Positions 16,398 through 25,493 of a stretch of DNA of 53,839 bases are shown here, piece by piece. The stretch is from Thalassococcus profundi (GTDB lineage Bacteria > Pseudomonadota > Alphaproteobacteria > Rhodobacterales > Rhodobacteraceae), in assembly GCF_003344785.1 (NCBI RefSeq), contig NZ_QPMK01000025.1, positions 1-53,839 of the forward strand, given 5' to 3'. Each line of letters begins with the position of its first letter. Position 1 is the stretch's first letter. The notes under the pieces were generated by a model. That model did not search any database and was not told the origin of the DNA. It worked only from the letters and a program-made list of their open reading frames with translations. The position numbers were made by a program, and so were the translations under genes.

Positions 16398-16907
16398 TCA
16401 GGCATAGATGTCGATGGGGGTTCCGTCCCTGACCATGGCGTAGATATCCTCGATTTGCCGGTCTGTGACGGAGATGCAGCCTGCGGTCCAGTCGCGCTTG
16501 TTCATCGGGTCGATCCCCTTGCGCGGCCCCCCGTGGATGAAAATGTCGCCGCCCGGCGATTTTCCTTGCGCCTTCGCAAACGCGATATCGGCCTCGTTCG
16601 GGAATGAAATGCCGATGGAGAGGTGGAAGAGGCTGTCCGGGTTGCGCCGGTCAATCAGATAGGAGCCCTCCGGCGTGCGGCCGTCTCCTTCGAACTGCTT
16701 GTGGCCTTCGGGCGCGAAGCCCAATCCGATGGGATAGGTCCGCAAGACATCATCCGTTCCGTCAATAACCAGCAGCCGCTGCGCCTTGTACATACGCAGC
16801 CGGGTCACTTCGGGTCCGTTGTAGGACCGGAACTTGCTGGCACAGCCAGACAGGAAGGTGGCCAATCCGCCCAACAGAAAGCCCCGTCGTGGAATTCTGG
16901 TATTCAT
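16398..16907 (-). CDS. L,D-transpeptidase lipoprotein (YkuD domain), first copy
   Basis: A 169-residue protein with a lipobox (ATFLSGC) after an RRGFLLGG signal, so it is probably a lipoprotein facing the periplasm. The YkuD catalytic core is visible: IHGGP and, about 20 residues later, WTAGCISV with the nucleophilic Cys. It would form 3-3 cross-links in peptidoglycan or attach proteins to it. It lies 66 bases downstream of the ZntA-like ATPase gene in the same direction and may be read with it. ATG 16907 is preferred over the GTG one codon earlier. Confidence 0.88.
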   Translation of the reverse strand: MNTRIPRRGFLLGGLATFLSGCASKFRSYNGPEVTRLRMYKAQRLLVIDGTDDVLRTYPIGLGFAPEGHKQFEGDGRTPEGSYLIDRRNPDSLFHLSIGISFPNEADIAFAKAQGKSPGGDIFIHGGPRKGIDPMNKRDWTAGCISVTDRQIEDIYAMVRDGTPIDIYA

Positions 16908-16973
16908 CACTGCTCGACGCCCCTTTGGCGAGGTCTGGTTGATGTCAGACGTTACTCTACCGAAACCGACGGA

Positions 16974-19337
16974 TCAATGACCGTGCGCCAGTGCTCCCTT
17001 CGCCATCTGCTCGCCCACCGGTTCTCCGCCTGAAGGCCCGGCCTCAACCTGATGGCCGTTCAGGAGCCGAAGTGCGTTGGCGACCACCAGCAGAGACACG
17101 CCTACATCCGCAGCAATGGCGCCCCACATTGAGGCCATACCGAACGCGGTCAGCCCGACGAACAGCGCCTTGGTCGCCAGCGATATGCCGATATTCTGGT
17201 GGATGATCGTCATGGCACGGCGCGAATGGCCGATAAGCCAGGGTACCTTGCCGATGTCGTCGGTCATCAGCGCGATGTCGGCCGTCTCGATCGCGGCATC
17301 CGATCCGACAGCGCCCATGGCGATGGCATAATGCGCCCGCGCCATGGCCGGTGAGTCATTCACACCGTCGCCGATCATCGCCACCATGTCGTGGCTTTCG
17401 ACGAGTTCCTCAATGGCCGTCACCTTGTCTTCTGGCAAAAGTTCGGCGCGCACCTCGTCGATGCCGACTTCGGCTGCCACCGCGCGCGCGGTGCGTTCGT
17501 TGTCGCCCGTCAACATCACGATGGTCTTCACTCCCTGCGTGTGCAGCCGCGCAACGATCCCTTTGGCATCGGGGCGGATGCGGTCGCGAAGCTCCAGAAC
17601 GCCGGTCACGCCGGTCTCGTCACCCACGGCAACAAGGGTGCTCCCTGCCCCTTCGATCCGGTCCCGCAGATCCGACGGAATGGCATTGCCGAACCCTTTC
17701 TCCTCGGCGAACCGATCCGAACCGAGCCAGATCGCGCGCCCGTCGGCGCGTCCTTCCAGCCCGCGCCCGGGCACGGTGCGGGTGTCCTCTGCGGCAGACA
17801 CGGAAACACCATCGGTTTCGGCACGCGCTAGGATGGCACGTGCCAGCGGGTGCGAGGATCGCGCCTCCAGACTTGCCGCCAGCGTCATGAGATCGCGCGC
17901 GGAGGCTTCGCCCAGCGGATGGACTGCCGCCACCTCGGGCTCGCCCATGGTGATCGTCCCGGTCTTGTCCATCGCCAGTGCCGTGGTCCGCCCCGGTGCT
18001 TCGACATAGGCGCCGCCCTTTATGAGCACCCCAGCCCGTGCCGACGCGGTCAGCGCTGCGACAATGGAAACTGGCGTAGAAATGACAAGGGCACAGGGGC
18101 AGGCGATGACCAGCAGAACCAGCGCATTGTAGAACCAGTAATCCCAGGCACCGCCCGTCACCAGTGGCGGCACCAGCGCGATGGCGATCGCCAGAGCCAT
18201 CACGATGGGTGTGTAGATGCGCGCGAACTTGGCCACCCACTGTTCGACCGGCGCGCGGCGGGCATGGGCATCGCCCACCATGCGAATGATTTTCGCGAGC
18301 ACCGTGTCCGAGGCGGCCTTCGTCGCCCGCACCGTCAGTGTGCCCTCGCCGTTGATCGTGCCGGCATAGACCTCGTCGCCGGGTTCCTTGGGCACTAGCG
18401 CGCTTTCCCCAGTAATTGGGGCCTGATCGACGGCCCCTGCCCCGTCCATGACCTCACCGTCGAGGGGGATCCGGTCGCCGCCGCGCACGATAAACCTTGC
18501 ATTGACTGCCACGGCCGCGGCCGGAACGTCGGATTCCGATCCGTCGTCGTAAAGAACCCGCGCCGTTGGCGGCGCCAGATCGAGGAGCGCGGAAACCGCA
18601 TTACGCGCCCGCCCCACGCTCCAGCTCTCCAGATAAAGCGAAAGCGAGAAGAAGAAGGCGACCGTCGCGGCCTCAAAAAACTCGCCGAGGCCGATGGCGC
18701 CCGCGACGGCCACCACCATGAGCAGGTTCATGTCGGGGCTAAGCCTCCGCGCCGAAGACCAGGCCTTGGGCGCGACAAGCCAGACACCGCAAAGAATCGC
18801 GACGGCGAAGAGCCCCGCTTCCGCCATTGGCATCGGCGCTTCGCCATGCCCCGCGAACAGCCCGAGCGCGCCACCCATGCCGGTTTCGACAATGTGGAAA
18901 AGGAATCCCGCCGCCCAGAAGCCGCCGCTCAACGAGGTAAAGCGCTTCTGACGTGCCAGATGCGCCGCTTGGTCTTCGGCTGCGTTGTCGGCATCCCACG
19001 GTTTCGCACTCATGCCCGTGCTCGCGACCACCTGAGTGACTTCGTTGTCCGAGATCTTCTCGGCACTGTCGAGGATGGTCATTCGCCCGTTGATCACGTC
19101 GAATGCAAGATGTTCGGTTCCGCCCACTTTCGGCCCGACAACCCGGTTCAGGATCGCCACCTCTTCGGCGCAATCCAGGCCGGAGACCTGGAAGTGTCGT
19201 CCTCCAGATGGCGCGGAGGCCTGCGTAGCTTTTTTTCCACATGTTTCTCCATCCGTGCAACAAGAAGCCGGTTGGTCGGGATTATGCTCCGCTGAGTTGT
19301 AGTTTTCCTGGTCGGAATGGGGGCTATCGGACGGCAT
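16974..19337 (-). CDS. zntA: Zn2+/Cd2+/Pb2+ exporting P-type ATPase (ZntA/CadA-like)
   Basis: A 787-residue P1B ATPase. The N-terminus has CCTDGETC (Cys26, 27, 33) and a ferredoxin-like metal domain in which the usual GMTCxxC is replaced by GLDCAEEV, a variant without the second Cys. Membrane segments, the actuator TGES, the ion-site CPCAL, the phosphorylation motif DKTGTIT, the HP motif SSHPLARAI and GDGVNDSPA are all intact. CPC with a Zn/Cd-type C-terminus and a MerR-class promoter fits zinc, cadmium or lead efflux. The double Cys at the N-terminus may favour Pb2+ or Cd2+. ATG 19337 has a GAGG site. Confidence 0.93.
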   Translation of the reverse strand: MPSDSPHSDQENYNSAEHNPDQPASCCTDGETCGKKATQASAPSGGRHFQVSGLDCAEEVAILNRVVGPKVGGTEHLAFDVINGRMTILDSAEKISDNEVTQVVASTGMSAKPWDADNAAEDQAAHLARQKRFTSLSGGFWAAGFLFHIVETGMGGALGLFAGHGEAPMPMAEAGLFAVAILCGVWLVAPKAWSSARRLSPDMNLLMVVAVAGAIGLGEFFEAATVAFFFSLSLYLESWSVGRARNAVSALLDLAPPTARVLYDDGSESDVPAAAVAVNARFIVRGGDRIPLDGEVMDGAGAVDQAPITGESALVPKEPGDEVYAGTINGEGTLTVRATKAASDTVLAKIIRMVGDAHARRAPVEQWVAKFARIYTPIVMALAIAIALVPPLVTGGAWDYWFYNALVLLVIACPCALVISTPVSIVAALTASARAGVLIKGGAYVEAPGRTTALAMDKTGTITMGEPEVAAVHPLGEASARDLMTLAASLEARSSHPLARAILARAETDGVSVSAAEDTRTVPGRGLEGRADGRAIWLGSDRFAEEKGFGNAIPSDLRDRIEGAGSTLVAVGDETGVTGVLELRDRIRPDAKGIVARLHTQGVKTIVMLTGDNERTARAVAAEVGIDEVRAELLPEDKVTAIEELVESHDMVAMIGDGVNDSPAMARAHYAIAMGAVGSDAAIETADIALMTDDIGKVPWLIGHSRRAMTIIHQNIGISLATKALFVGLTAFGMASMWGAIAADVGVSLLVVANALRLLNGHQVEAGPSGGEPVGEQMAKGALAHGH

Positions 19338-19368
19338 GATTGACCTCGGGATTCAATAAGATGACTTC

Positions 19369-19399
19369 GACATAGCAGCTACAGCCACTAGAGGTTCAA
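19369..19399 (-). promoter_or_regulatory. MerR-type promoter (Zn/Cd/Pb class) of zntA
   Basis: On the minus strand TTGAAC (19394-19399), a 19-base spacer containing CTCTAGTGGCTGTAG, and TATGTC (19369-19374). It begins about 30 bases before the ATPase start codon. The dyad is the same class as at 2450-2480, 3732-3762 and 20614-20644. Confidence 0.82.
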
Positions 19400-19527
19400 T
19401 AGGGAATCTGCGTTTTTCTGTTTGTATTGGGGCGGGGGTTGTACCGACAGCCCCGAATGCGGCTTGTGACCCAACATTGGGCATGCAAAATTGGTCTAGA
19501 ATGAAAAAAGGAGCGTCAGAGGTTCGA

Positions 19528-19800
19528 ATGCAGGCACCAAAAATCACCATCGGCGCAGTCTTGCTCTTCGCTACCGGTTGCACCGCACCAATCATGGAAA
19601 CCCGCGGCCCCGTGATCGAGGTCGGAAACCTCCCAGAAGCTGTTCTCAACCTTGCCGCACCCGGACAGGACCTTTCCACGGCCCGGCTTCGCCCTGAGGA
19701 CGGGTGTTACTGGTACGAGCACAGCGGACCGGTGGAAACCACCCTCGTGCCGCTGCGTTCGGCCGGGGGCAACCCGATCTGCACCGCTCGCAGGGCATAA
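19528..19800 (+). CDS. Small lipoprotein, 90 residues
   Basis: The frame begins at ATG 19528 after a GAGG site and encodes a signal with lipobox LLFATGC, so the mature protein would be a short lipid-anchored periplasmic or outer-membrane protein. Near the C-terminus DGCYWYEHSGPVETTLVPL with two cysteines suggests a small disulfide-stabilised domain. Earlier in-frame ATGs (19477, 19501) have poorer sites. It is divergent from zntA. No function can be assigned; similar small lipoproteins occur widely in Rhodobacteraceae. Confidence 0.65.
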   Translation: MQAPKITIGAVLLFATGCTAPIMETRGPVIEVGNLPEAVLNLAAPGQDLSTARLRPEDGCYWYEHSGPVETTLVPLRSAGGNPICTARRA

Positions 19801-19834
19801 TGCATCGACTGGCGCAGGGCCGGACGCACACGGG

Positions 19835-20500
19835 TCAACTTCGCGGGGTTACGCTGTCCTCTGCCGAATACAGGAACGCCGTTGAACCGGTTTCGACGTT
19901 CGGATAGAGGTGGTTGATATGAGCCATGACCATTCGGACACAGCCCGAACTCGCACGTCCGCCGATGCTTCTTGGTTCGGGCGTCCCGTGAATGCGCAGA
20001 TAGGTGTCGCGGTCGCCGACAAAGAGATATAGCGCCCGCGAGCCGAGAGGATTTTCAGGGCCGGGGTCAACACCGTCGGCCACGGGTTCATAAAGTTCCG
20101 GGTCCCGCTCGATCATGTTCTGGGTCGGCGTCCAGTTCGGCCATTCGACTTTTCGCCGGATCGTATACGTGCCGGGCTCGTACAGGTTGCCACGGGCGAT
20201 GGCCACGCCATAGCGCATCGCCGTTCCGCCCTCTTCGATGTGGTAGATGTACCTTGCCACGGCATCGACGTGGATGTCTCCCGGAATTAGCCCACCCTTT
20301 GCGACGACCCGCTGGGGTAGGAAGCGCGGGTGCAGCCCCCACGGGTTGGACGTGGCCGGATCAAAGCCGGGAGGTGTAACCTGCGCATCCCAGGCCGCCT
20401 TCTGCTCTTCGGTGGGCCGGGTTGCGGCCAGCAGCGGGTTGGCGATCGGCGCCGAAAACAGCGCGGCGCTGGTCTGGATGAAATGTCGTCTTGTCAGCAT
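19835..20500 (-). CDS. L,D-transpeptidase (YkuD domain), second copy
   Basis: A 221-residue protein with a Tat-like signal (LTRRHFIQTSAALFS). The YkuD signature is complete: RIHGTPEPRSIGGRASSGCVRM, with the catalytic Cys in SSGC. It would cross-link peptidoglycan (3-3) or tether lipoproteins to it. ATG 20500 was chosen because the twin-arginine signal follows directly. Upstream in-frame ATGs have no clear site. The gene sits behind a MerR-class promoter at 20614-20644, which would make a cell-wall enzyme part of the metal response. It differs strongly from the first copy at 16398-16907. Confidence 0.88.
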   Translation of the reverse strand: MLTRRHFIQTSAALFSAPIANPLLAATRPTEEQKAAWDAQVTPPGFDPATSNPWGLHPRFLPQRVVAKGGLIPGDIHVDAVARYIYHIEEGGTAMRYGVAIARGNLYEPGTYTIRRKVEWPNWTPTQNMIERDPELYEPVADGVDPGPENPLGSRALYLFVGDRDTYLRIHGTPEPRSIGGRASSGCVRMVMAHINHLYPNVETGSTAFLYSAEDSVTPRS

Positions 20501-20613
20501 CTGCTTGATCCCTTCACGCATTGGGCGGCGGGCCGATCCATATCCGGAACGCAATGTTGTTCGCCCAGTGAGGCACTATTCGAAACCTACACCATGGTGC
20601 CGCTCTTCGTCAG

Positions 20614-20644
20614 GGCTTAACTCCTAAAGCTACTAGAGGTTCAA
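20614..20644 (-). promoter_or_regulatory. MerR-type promoter (Zn/Cd/Pb class) ahead of L,D-transpeptidase
   Basis: On the minus strand TTGAAC (20639-20644), 19 bases containing CTCTAGTAGCTTTAG, then TAAGCC (20614-20619). The -35 and dyad match the zntA promoter closely; the -10 is weaker. The 307-base gap between the transpeptidase (20500) and the copper ATPase (20808) holds this site and the CueR-type site at 20746, pointing in opposite directions. Confidence 0.7.
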
Positions 20645-20745
20645 GAAAAATATTGATTGCACACGGGCTTGTATGTTTGCGACTTAGTTAACGACAACAT
20701 CTGGCACCGTGAACTTGCCAAGCTGTCGCCGACCAGCATTAGGGC

Positions 20746-20776
20746 TTGACCTTCCATCCACTGGAAGCCGTATCCA
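20746..20776 (+). promoter_or_regulatory. CueR-type promoter of the YHS-domain Cu ATPase
   Basis: TTGACC (20746-20751), a 19-base spacer TTCCATCCACTGGAAGCCG, then TATCCA (20771-20776). The TTCC...GGAAG dyad in a 19-bp spacer is the classic copA/CueR promoter layout. It should activate the ATPase and possibly the cus genes downstream in response to Cu(I). Confidence 0.85.
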
Positions 20777-20807
20777 TATTTTCAGTGTCATCTTGAAGGA
20801 CCTGTCA

Positions 20808-23135
20808 ATGGAACAGATAGCAAGCACCTACCCGTCAGAGGGACCATCCGATCAGACCAAGGATCCGGTTTGCGGTATGACCGTCACGGTCGCTCCGACA
20901 GCTCGCCAAGTGGAATTCGATGATGAGACGTTCTATTTCTGCTCCGACAAGTGTCAGACTAAGTTCAAGGCCGATCCGGTCTACTATGCCTCTGGCAAGG
21001 CATCGGATCGCAACACGACGCCTCAGGCAGGAACCCAGTATACCTGTCCAATGCACCCCGAGATCGTGCGCGACGAGCCCGGAGCCTGTCCAATTTGCGG
21101 AATGGCCCTTGAACCGATGCTGCCGTCCGATGAACCCAGTGAGGAACTGACCGACTTCACCCGCCGCATGTGGATCAGTGCCGCCGCGGCCGTTCCCCTG
21201 GTCATCCTAACCATGGGTGAGTTGGTCGGTCTGCCCGTCCGAGACTGGATCGGGCATCAACTGGCGACCTATGTCGAGTTCGCGTTGGCGACACCAATCG
21301 TCCTATGGGCGGCGAAACCCTTCTTCGAGCGGGGATGGGCGTCGATCGTGAACCGCTCGCCCAACATGTGGACACTGATCGCCATCGGTGTCGGTGCGGC
21401 CTACATCTATTCGCTGGTGGCTACGTTCCTTCCGGGCGTGTTTCCGGAGGTCTACCGGATGGGCGCGGGGGTCGGCACCTACTTTGAGGCCGCCGTTGTC
21501 ATCATCACCCTGATTTTTGTCGGGCAGGTTCTGGAGCTGAGGGCGCGGGAACGGACCGGCGATGCCATTCGGGCACTACTCGACCTGGCCCCGAAGACCG
21601 CGCGACGTATCCTGCCCGACGGCACAGAGTATGACGCGCCGCTGGAAAACATCGTTGAGGGGGATCGTCTGCGGGTCCGCCCAGGCGACGCGATCCCCGT
21701 CGACGCCACTGTCATGGACGGTACGTCGTCCATCGACGAGAGCATGATCACCGGCGAACCCCTACCGGTCGAAAAAAGTCCCGGCGATACCGTCACCGGC
21801 GGCACGATCAACAAGAACGGATCCCTTGTCATCGAGGCCGCGCGCGTGGGTGCCGACACGATGCTGAGCCAGATCGTCGAGATGGTTTCGAACGCGCGTA
21901 GGTCCCGCGCGCCGATTCAGGGTCTTGCCGACAAGGTCTCATCCTACTTCGTGCCGACCGTTGTCCTGATCGCGCTGCTCGCATTCGTCGCGTGGCTGAG
22001 CTTCGGACCCGAACCTGCTCTGGTCTTTGCCATTGCCTCGGCGGTGTCGGTGCTGATCATCGCCTGCCCCTGTGCTCTGGGTCTGGCGACCCCGATTTCG
22101 ATCACGACGGCCGCGGGGCGCGGTGCACAGGCGGGTGTGCTGATCAAGGACGCCGAAGCTCTGGAACGCATGGCCAAGGTCGATACGCTGATCGTGGACA
22201 AGACGGGTACCCTGACCGAGGGGAAGCCGAAGCTGACCGATGTGGCCGCTCTGGGCGACGAAAGCGAGGAAACCATTCTAACCCTTGCTGCCGCCCTGGA
22301 AAAAGGCTCGGAGCACCCGTTGGCGGAGGCGATCGTGGAGGGTGCGAAGGAGAAGGGCATCAAGGTCGGCAATGCCGAAAACTTCGAGGCGGTGACCGGA
22401 AAAGGCGTGCGCGGAACTGTCTTGGGGCGGGCTGTCGCACTTGGAAATAACGCAATGATGCGCGACATGTCTCTCGACACATCTGCGGCAGAGGAAGCGG
22501 CAGATGTTCTACGGGCCGAGGGTAAGACCGCCATGTTCGTAGTCATTGAAGGTAAGCTGTCCGGCATCGTCGCAGTGGCCGACCCGATCAAGGAGTCGAC
22601 TGCCGAAGCCATCAAGGTGCTGCACGAGGCAGGTCTGCGGATCATCATGGCGACAGGTGACAACGAACGCACCGCCAGGGCCGTGGCGCAGCGGCTTGGA
22701 ATCGACGAGGTTCGGGCCGGCGTTCTGCCGGAAGATAAGAAGGCGCTGGTGGACGAGCTGCACGCCGAAGGCAGAAAGGTCGCGATGGCGGGTGATGGTG
22801 TCAACGACGCGCCAGCCCTGGCCGCAGCGGACGTCGGCCTTGCCATGGGCACGGGCGCGGACGTGGCGGTTGAAAGTGCGGGCATCACGCTGTTGCGCGG
22901 GGATCTGAACGGCATCGTCAAGGCGCGGACACTGGCGGTGGCGACGATGCGCAACATTCGCCAGAACCTGTTCTGGGCGTTTGCCTATAACACGCTCGGT
23001 GTTCCAATCGCGGCAGGGGTCCTCTACCCGGTCTTCGGCCTATTGATGTCACCAATGATCGCCGCAGCCGCGATGAGCCTTTCTTCAGTCTCGGTCATCG
23101 CAAACGCTCTCAGGCTGAGGCGATTGAAGCTTTAG
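20808..23135 (+). CDS. copA: Copper P-type ATPase with YHS and heavy-metal-binding N-terminus
   Basis: A 775-residue P1B-1 ATPase. Instead of HMA domains, the N-terminus carries a YHS-type domain (DPVCGMTV with FYFCSDKCQ, about residues 17-55) and then a short YTCPMHPE...CPICGMAL heavy-metal-binding domain (about 80-110). The core has [37 protein letters not shown] and [10 protein letters not shown], the Cu+/Ag+ class. It would export Cu(I) from the cytoplasm. ATG 20808 is used because the CueR-type promoter (20746-20776) excludes earlier starts. A second, HMA-type CopA is at 37267. Confidence 0.93.
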   Translation: MEQIASTYPSEGPSDQTKDPVCGMTVTVAPTARQVEFDDETFYFCSDKCQTKFKADPVYYASGKASDRNTTPQAGTQYTCPMHPEIVRDEPGACPICGMALEPMLPSDEPSEELTDFTRRMWISAAAAVPLVILTMGELVGLPVRDWIGHQLATYVEFALATPIVLWAAKPFFERGWASIVNRSPNMWTLIAIGVGAAYIYSLVATFLPGVFPEVYRMGAGVGTYFEAAVVIITLIFVGQVLELRARERTGDAIRALLDLAPKTARRILPDGTEYDAPLENIVEGDRLRVRPGDAIPVDATVMDGTSSIDESMITGEPLPVEKSPGDTVTGGTINKNGSLVIEAARVGADTMLSQIVEMVSNARRSRAPIQGLADKVSSYFVPTVVLIALLAFVAWLSFGPEPALVFAIASAVSVLIIACPCALGLATPISITTAAGRGAQAGVLIKDAEALERMAKVDTLIVDKTGTLTEGKPKLTDVAALGDESEETILTLAAALEKGSEHPLAEAIVEGAKEKGIKVGNAENFEAVTGKGVRGTVLGRAVALGNNAMMRDMSLDTSAAEEAADVLRAEGKTAMFVVIEGKLSGIVAVADPIKESTAEAIKVLHEAGLRIIMATGDNERTARAVAQRLGIDEVRAGVLPEDKKALVDELHAEGRKVAMAGDGVNDAPALAAADVGLAMGTGADVAVESAGITLLRGDLNGIVKARTLAVATMRNIRQNLFWAFAYNTLGVPIAAGVLYPVFGLLMSPMIAAAAMSLSSVSVIANALRLRRLKL

Positions 23136-23226
23136 CGGGTCCGCGTTTTGAACGTGAAGTCGGACAATTATCCATTTCAGCAAAACGTGTATTGCTGGTC
23201 TTTCAGAAATCCAACATAGCTGACCG

Positions 23227-23556
23227 ATGATACTCACAACGCGCCTTTTTCTGCTTACTCTTTTGATTGGCGTTGTTCTGGCACAAATCAGTCATGCGTC
23301 CATTTCAAGCGTGGATTCAGGGTCTTCGATGGTCATGCAAAGCGATTGCTGTCCAGATGACTGCCCGGACATGCCGGAATGCGATGCTGCTTGCATTTCG
23401 ACGATGCAATGTCGGGTAGCCCCGATTGTGCTGGGGCTGGAACGAGCAACTCTAGCGAGCTTGCGGGGCCCCGGAAGCGCAGAGTTCTCACGGGCCGAGG
23501 CGGCAGCCCACCGACAACATGCGGACATTGAGCTTCAAAGACCGCCCAAGGCATGA
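23227..23556 (+). CDS. Small exported Cys-rich protein, CutF-like leader candidate
   Basis: A 109-residue protein with an N-terminal signal (MILTTRLFLLTLLIGVVLAQ). It is followed by a cysteine cluster (CCPDDCPDMPECDAAC) that includes a CxxxC motif, and its C-terminus ends in LQRPPKA. The combination of export signal, CxxxC and Pro-Pro near the end is the layout described for CutF, a nascent protein that senses periplasmic copper and controls translation of the next gene. It precedes the FixH-CusBA genes. No ribosome-binding site is obvious before ATG 23227, and a weak promoter (TTGCTG, 17 bases, CATAGC at 23215-23220) would give a leaderless message. The function is inferred. Confidence 0.6.
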   Translation: MILTTRLFLLTLLIGVVLAQISHASISSVDSGSSMVMQSDCCPDDCPDMPECDAACISTMQCRVAPIVLGLERATLASLRGPGSAEFSRAEAAAHRQHADIELQRPPKA

Positions 23557-23563
23557 CGGGTCA

Positions 23564-23578
23564 GGTGCCTTTCGCACC
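23564..23578 (+). other. Hairpin after the Cys-rich leader gene
   Basis: GGTGC-CTTTC-GCACC forms a 5-bp stem 7 bases after the stop codon of the leader gene and about 80 bases before the FixH-like gene. There is no U-run, so it is not a standard terminator. It could contribute to control between the two genes. Confidence 0.3.
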
Positions 23579-23661
23579 AAAATCCACGCGCCGATGTAAC
23601 GTATAGACTCAGGGTCGATACGATGGCTGGCGTTCCTGTTGCCCGTCAAAATAGGCGTATC

Positions 23662-24060
23662 ATGCTCCGTTATATCCCCACCTTTCTTGCGACCCTCGTG
23701 GTTGCGACCCAGCTCTCCGTGCCGATGGCACAGGCGGCTGCATCTGATTACAGCCTTGTTCTCGTCGAAACGACCTATCCCTTCGGAGACGGCGCGGTTC
23801 TGGAGCTTCGTCTGATTGATACCCGCACCAATGCGCCCGTCGAAGGCGCCCTCATCTTTGCCACAAGGCTGGATATGGAGCCGGACGGCATGGAGACGAT
23901 GACTTCGACAGTCGTGGCGCTGCCTGGCAAAGAGCCGGGTCTATATCGTTTTTCCGCCGATCTGACGATGGACGGAAACTGGCGGTTTTCCGTTGCGGCC
24001 AAGGTGCAGGGCGAACCTGAAACTGTTCAAGCGCAAATCGTGCTCGAGGTGCTGCCATGA
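23662..24060 (+). CDS. FixH/YtkA-like exported protein
   Basis: A 132-residue protein with a signal peptide ending near AQAAA and a compact beta-rich domain of the FixH/YtkA type (YPFGDGAVLELRLIDTRTN, later MDGNWRFSVAAKVQG). Such proteins often sit with copper export or cytochrome oxidase genes and are thought to bind copper in the periplasm. Its stop codon overlaps the cusB start (ATGA), so it belongs to the Cus unit and may take the place of CusF. An upstream ATG at 23623 with AGGG could extend the signal peptide by 13 residues. Confidence 0.75.
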   Translation: MLRYIPTFLATLVVATQLSVPMAQAAASDYSLVLVETTYPFGDGAVLELRLIDTRTNAPVEGALIFATRLDMEPDGMETMTSTVVALPGKEPGLYRFSADLTMDGNWRFSVAAKVQGEPETVQAQIVLEVLP

Positions 24061-25493
24061 GCGTCTTTGGCAAATTGGTGCTTATCGGCGTGGTTGGCGG
24101 CGCGGCTGGATGGGCGGGCCTCGCGGCAGGCGTCAAGGGTTGGACGCCTGCTATGTTGGCAAATGTGGCGCAGACGCAATTCACCGCGCTGACGGTACGG
24201 CAAGCTGAGGCAATGCCAACCGCAACCCGAACGCCGACAGGCCCGGTCATCTACTACCGACACCCTGACGGTCTCGCCGAATGGTCCGCCACGCCGACCG
24301 AGACTGCCGACGGAAAGTCCTTTTTGCCGGTCCTGGCGAGCGAAGACGTATTGTTTGATCCAGAGGCGATCACGTCCCTAAAGGCAGAGAATGGCGAACG
24401 AACCCTACTCTACTACCGCCACCCGATGGGCCTGCCTGATACATCGCCGGTGCCAAAGCTGGATTCCATGGGGATGGACTACCTGCCCGTCTATGCCGAC
24501 GAGGCAAGCGATGCCGGATCAGTGACCGTATCGCCCGGCAAGCTGCAACGCACCGGCGTGCGTAGTTCAATTGCGGTGTTTGAACCCATGGCAACGACGG
24601 TGCGTGCGCCGGGGATTGTTGCGCTGGACGACCGTAGAGTCAGCGTCATTTCATTGCGTGCGGATGCGTTCATCGAAGAAGTTGAGGATGTAACGACCGG
24701 ATCAATCGTTGAAGCGGGCGAACCGCTGGCGATGCTCTATTCTCCGGATATCGTCTCGGCAGCCGCGCAGTATGTTTCAGACCTGCGAAGTGGTGAAGGG
24801 CGCGTGGAAGGCAGCCGTCAAAGGCTGGCAAACCTGGGTGTTCCGGTGTCCGTGATCGACAAGATCGCCGCGGACAGGCAAACGCCGGTGCAAATCAGCC
24901 TGATGGCACCGCGGTCGGGCGTGGTTCTGGAACGGATGGCCGTCGAAGGCATGATGTCCGAGGCCGGAGAAACGCTGTTTCGTATTGCCGATACTTCGAT
25001 TGTCTGGGTAATGGCGGACGTACCGGAATCCGCTTTGACGGGCCTTGCGGGCGGAAATGCTGCCACGATCACCTTTCCCGGCCTGCCGGGCGAAACCTTC
25101 AGCGGTCTAATCAACAAAATCTACCCTGAGGTCGATATGCAGACCCGGACGGCACGCGTCCGCATCGATCTGCCCAACCCTGAGGGACGGTTGTTGGTGA
25201 ACATGTTTGCCGATGTGACGCTGGCGAGTGGCGACAGAGCCCCGGTGGTGCAAGTGCCGGAAACGGCTGTGATCGACACTGGCGACCGTCAGGTGGTGAT
25301 CAGAGATCTGAGGGAGGGGAAATTCGCTCCGCAGGATGTGGTGCTGGGGCGGCAGGCAGCTGGGATGGTGGAAATCCTTGAAGGCATTATGGAGGGCGAC
25401 CGCATTGTCACCACCTCTACCTTTTTGATCGACGCGGAAAGCAACCTGAACGCAGCCCTGGCTGCGCTGACTGCCCCGGAGGCAGGCGAATGA
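24057..25493 (+). CDS. cusB: CusB-like RND periplasmic adaptor
   Basis: A 478-residue membrane-fusion protein that links the inner-membrane pump to the outer-membrane channel and hands Cu(I)/Ag(I) to CusA. After the N-terminal anchor, two heavy-metal-binding segments occur in tandem: YYRHPDGLAEWSATP (degenerate) and YYRHPMGLPDTSPVPKLDSM (canonical, about residues 120-150). Next come the lipoyl/barrel parts (VRAPGIVALDDRRVS, MAPRSGVVLERMAVEGMM) and the membrane-proximal domain. It overlaps both neighbours by 4 bases. A cognate outer-membrane protein is encoded on the other strand at 34569-36029. Confidence 0.92.
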   Translation: MSVFGKLVLIGVVGGAAGWAGLAAGVKGWTPAMLANVAQTQFTALTVRQAEAMPTATRTPTGPVIYYRHPDGLAEWSATPTETADGKSFLPVLASEDVLFDPEAITSLKAENGERTLLYYRHPMGLPDTSPVPKLDSMGMDYLPVYADEASDAGSVTVSPGKLQRTGVRSSIAVFEPMATTVRAPGIVALDDRRVSVISLRADAFIEEVEDVTTGSIVEAGEPLAMLYSPDIVSAAAQYVSDLRSGEGRVEGSRQRLANLGVPVSVIDKIAADRQTPVQISLMAPRSGVVLERMAVEGMMSEAGETLFRIADTSIVWVMADVPESALTGLAGGNAATITFPGLPGETFSGLINKIYPEVDMQTRTARVRIDLPNPEGRLLVNMFADVTLASGDRAPVVQVPETAVIDTGDRQVVIRDLREGKFAPQDVVLGRQAAGMVEILEGIMEGDRIVTTSTFLIDAESNLNAALAALTAPEAGE

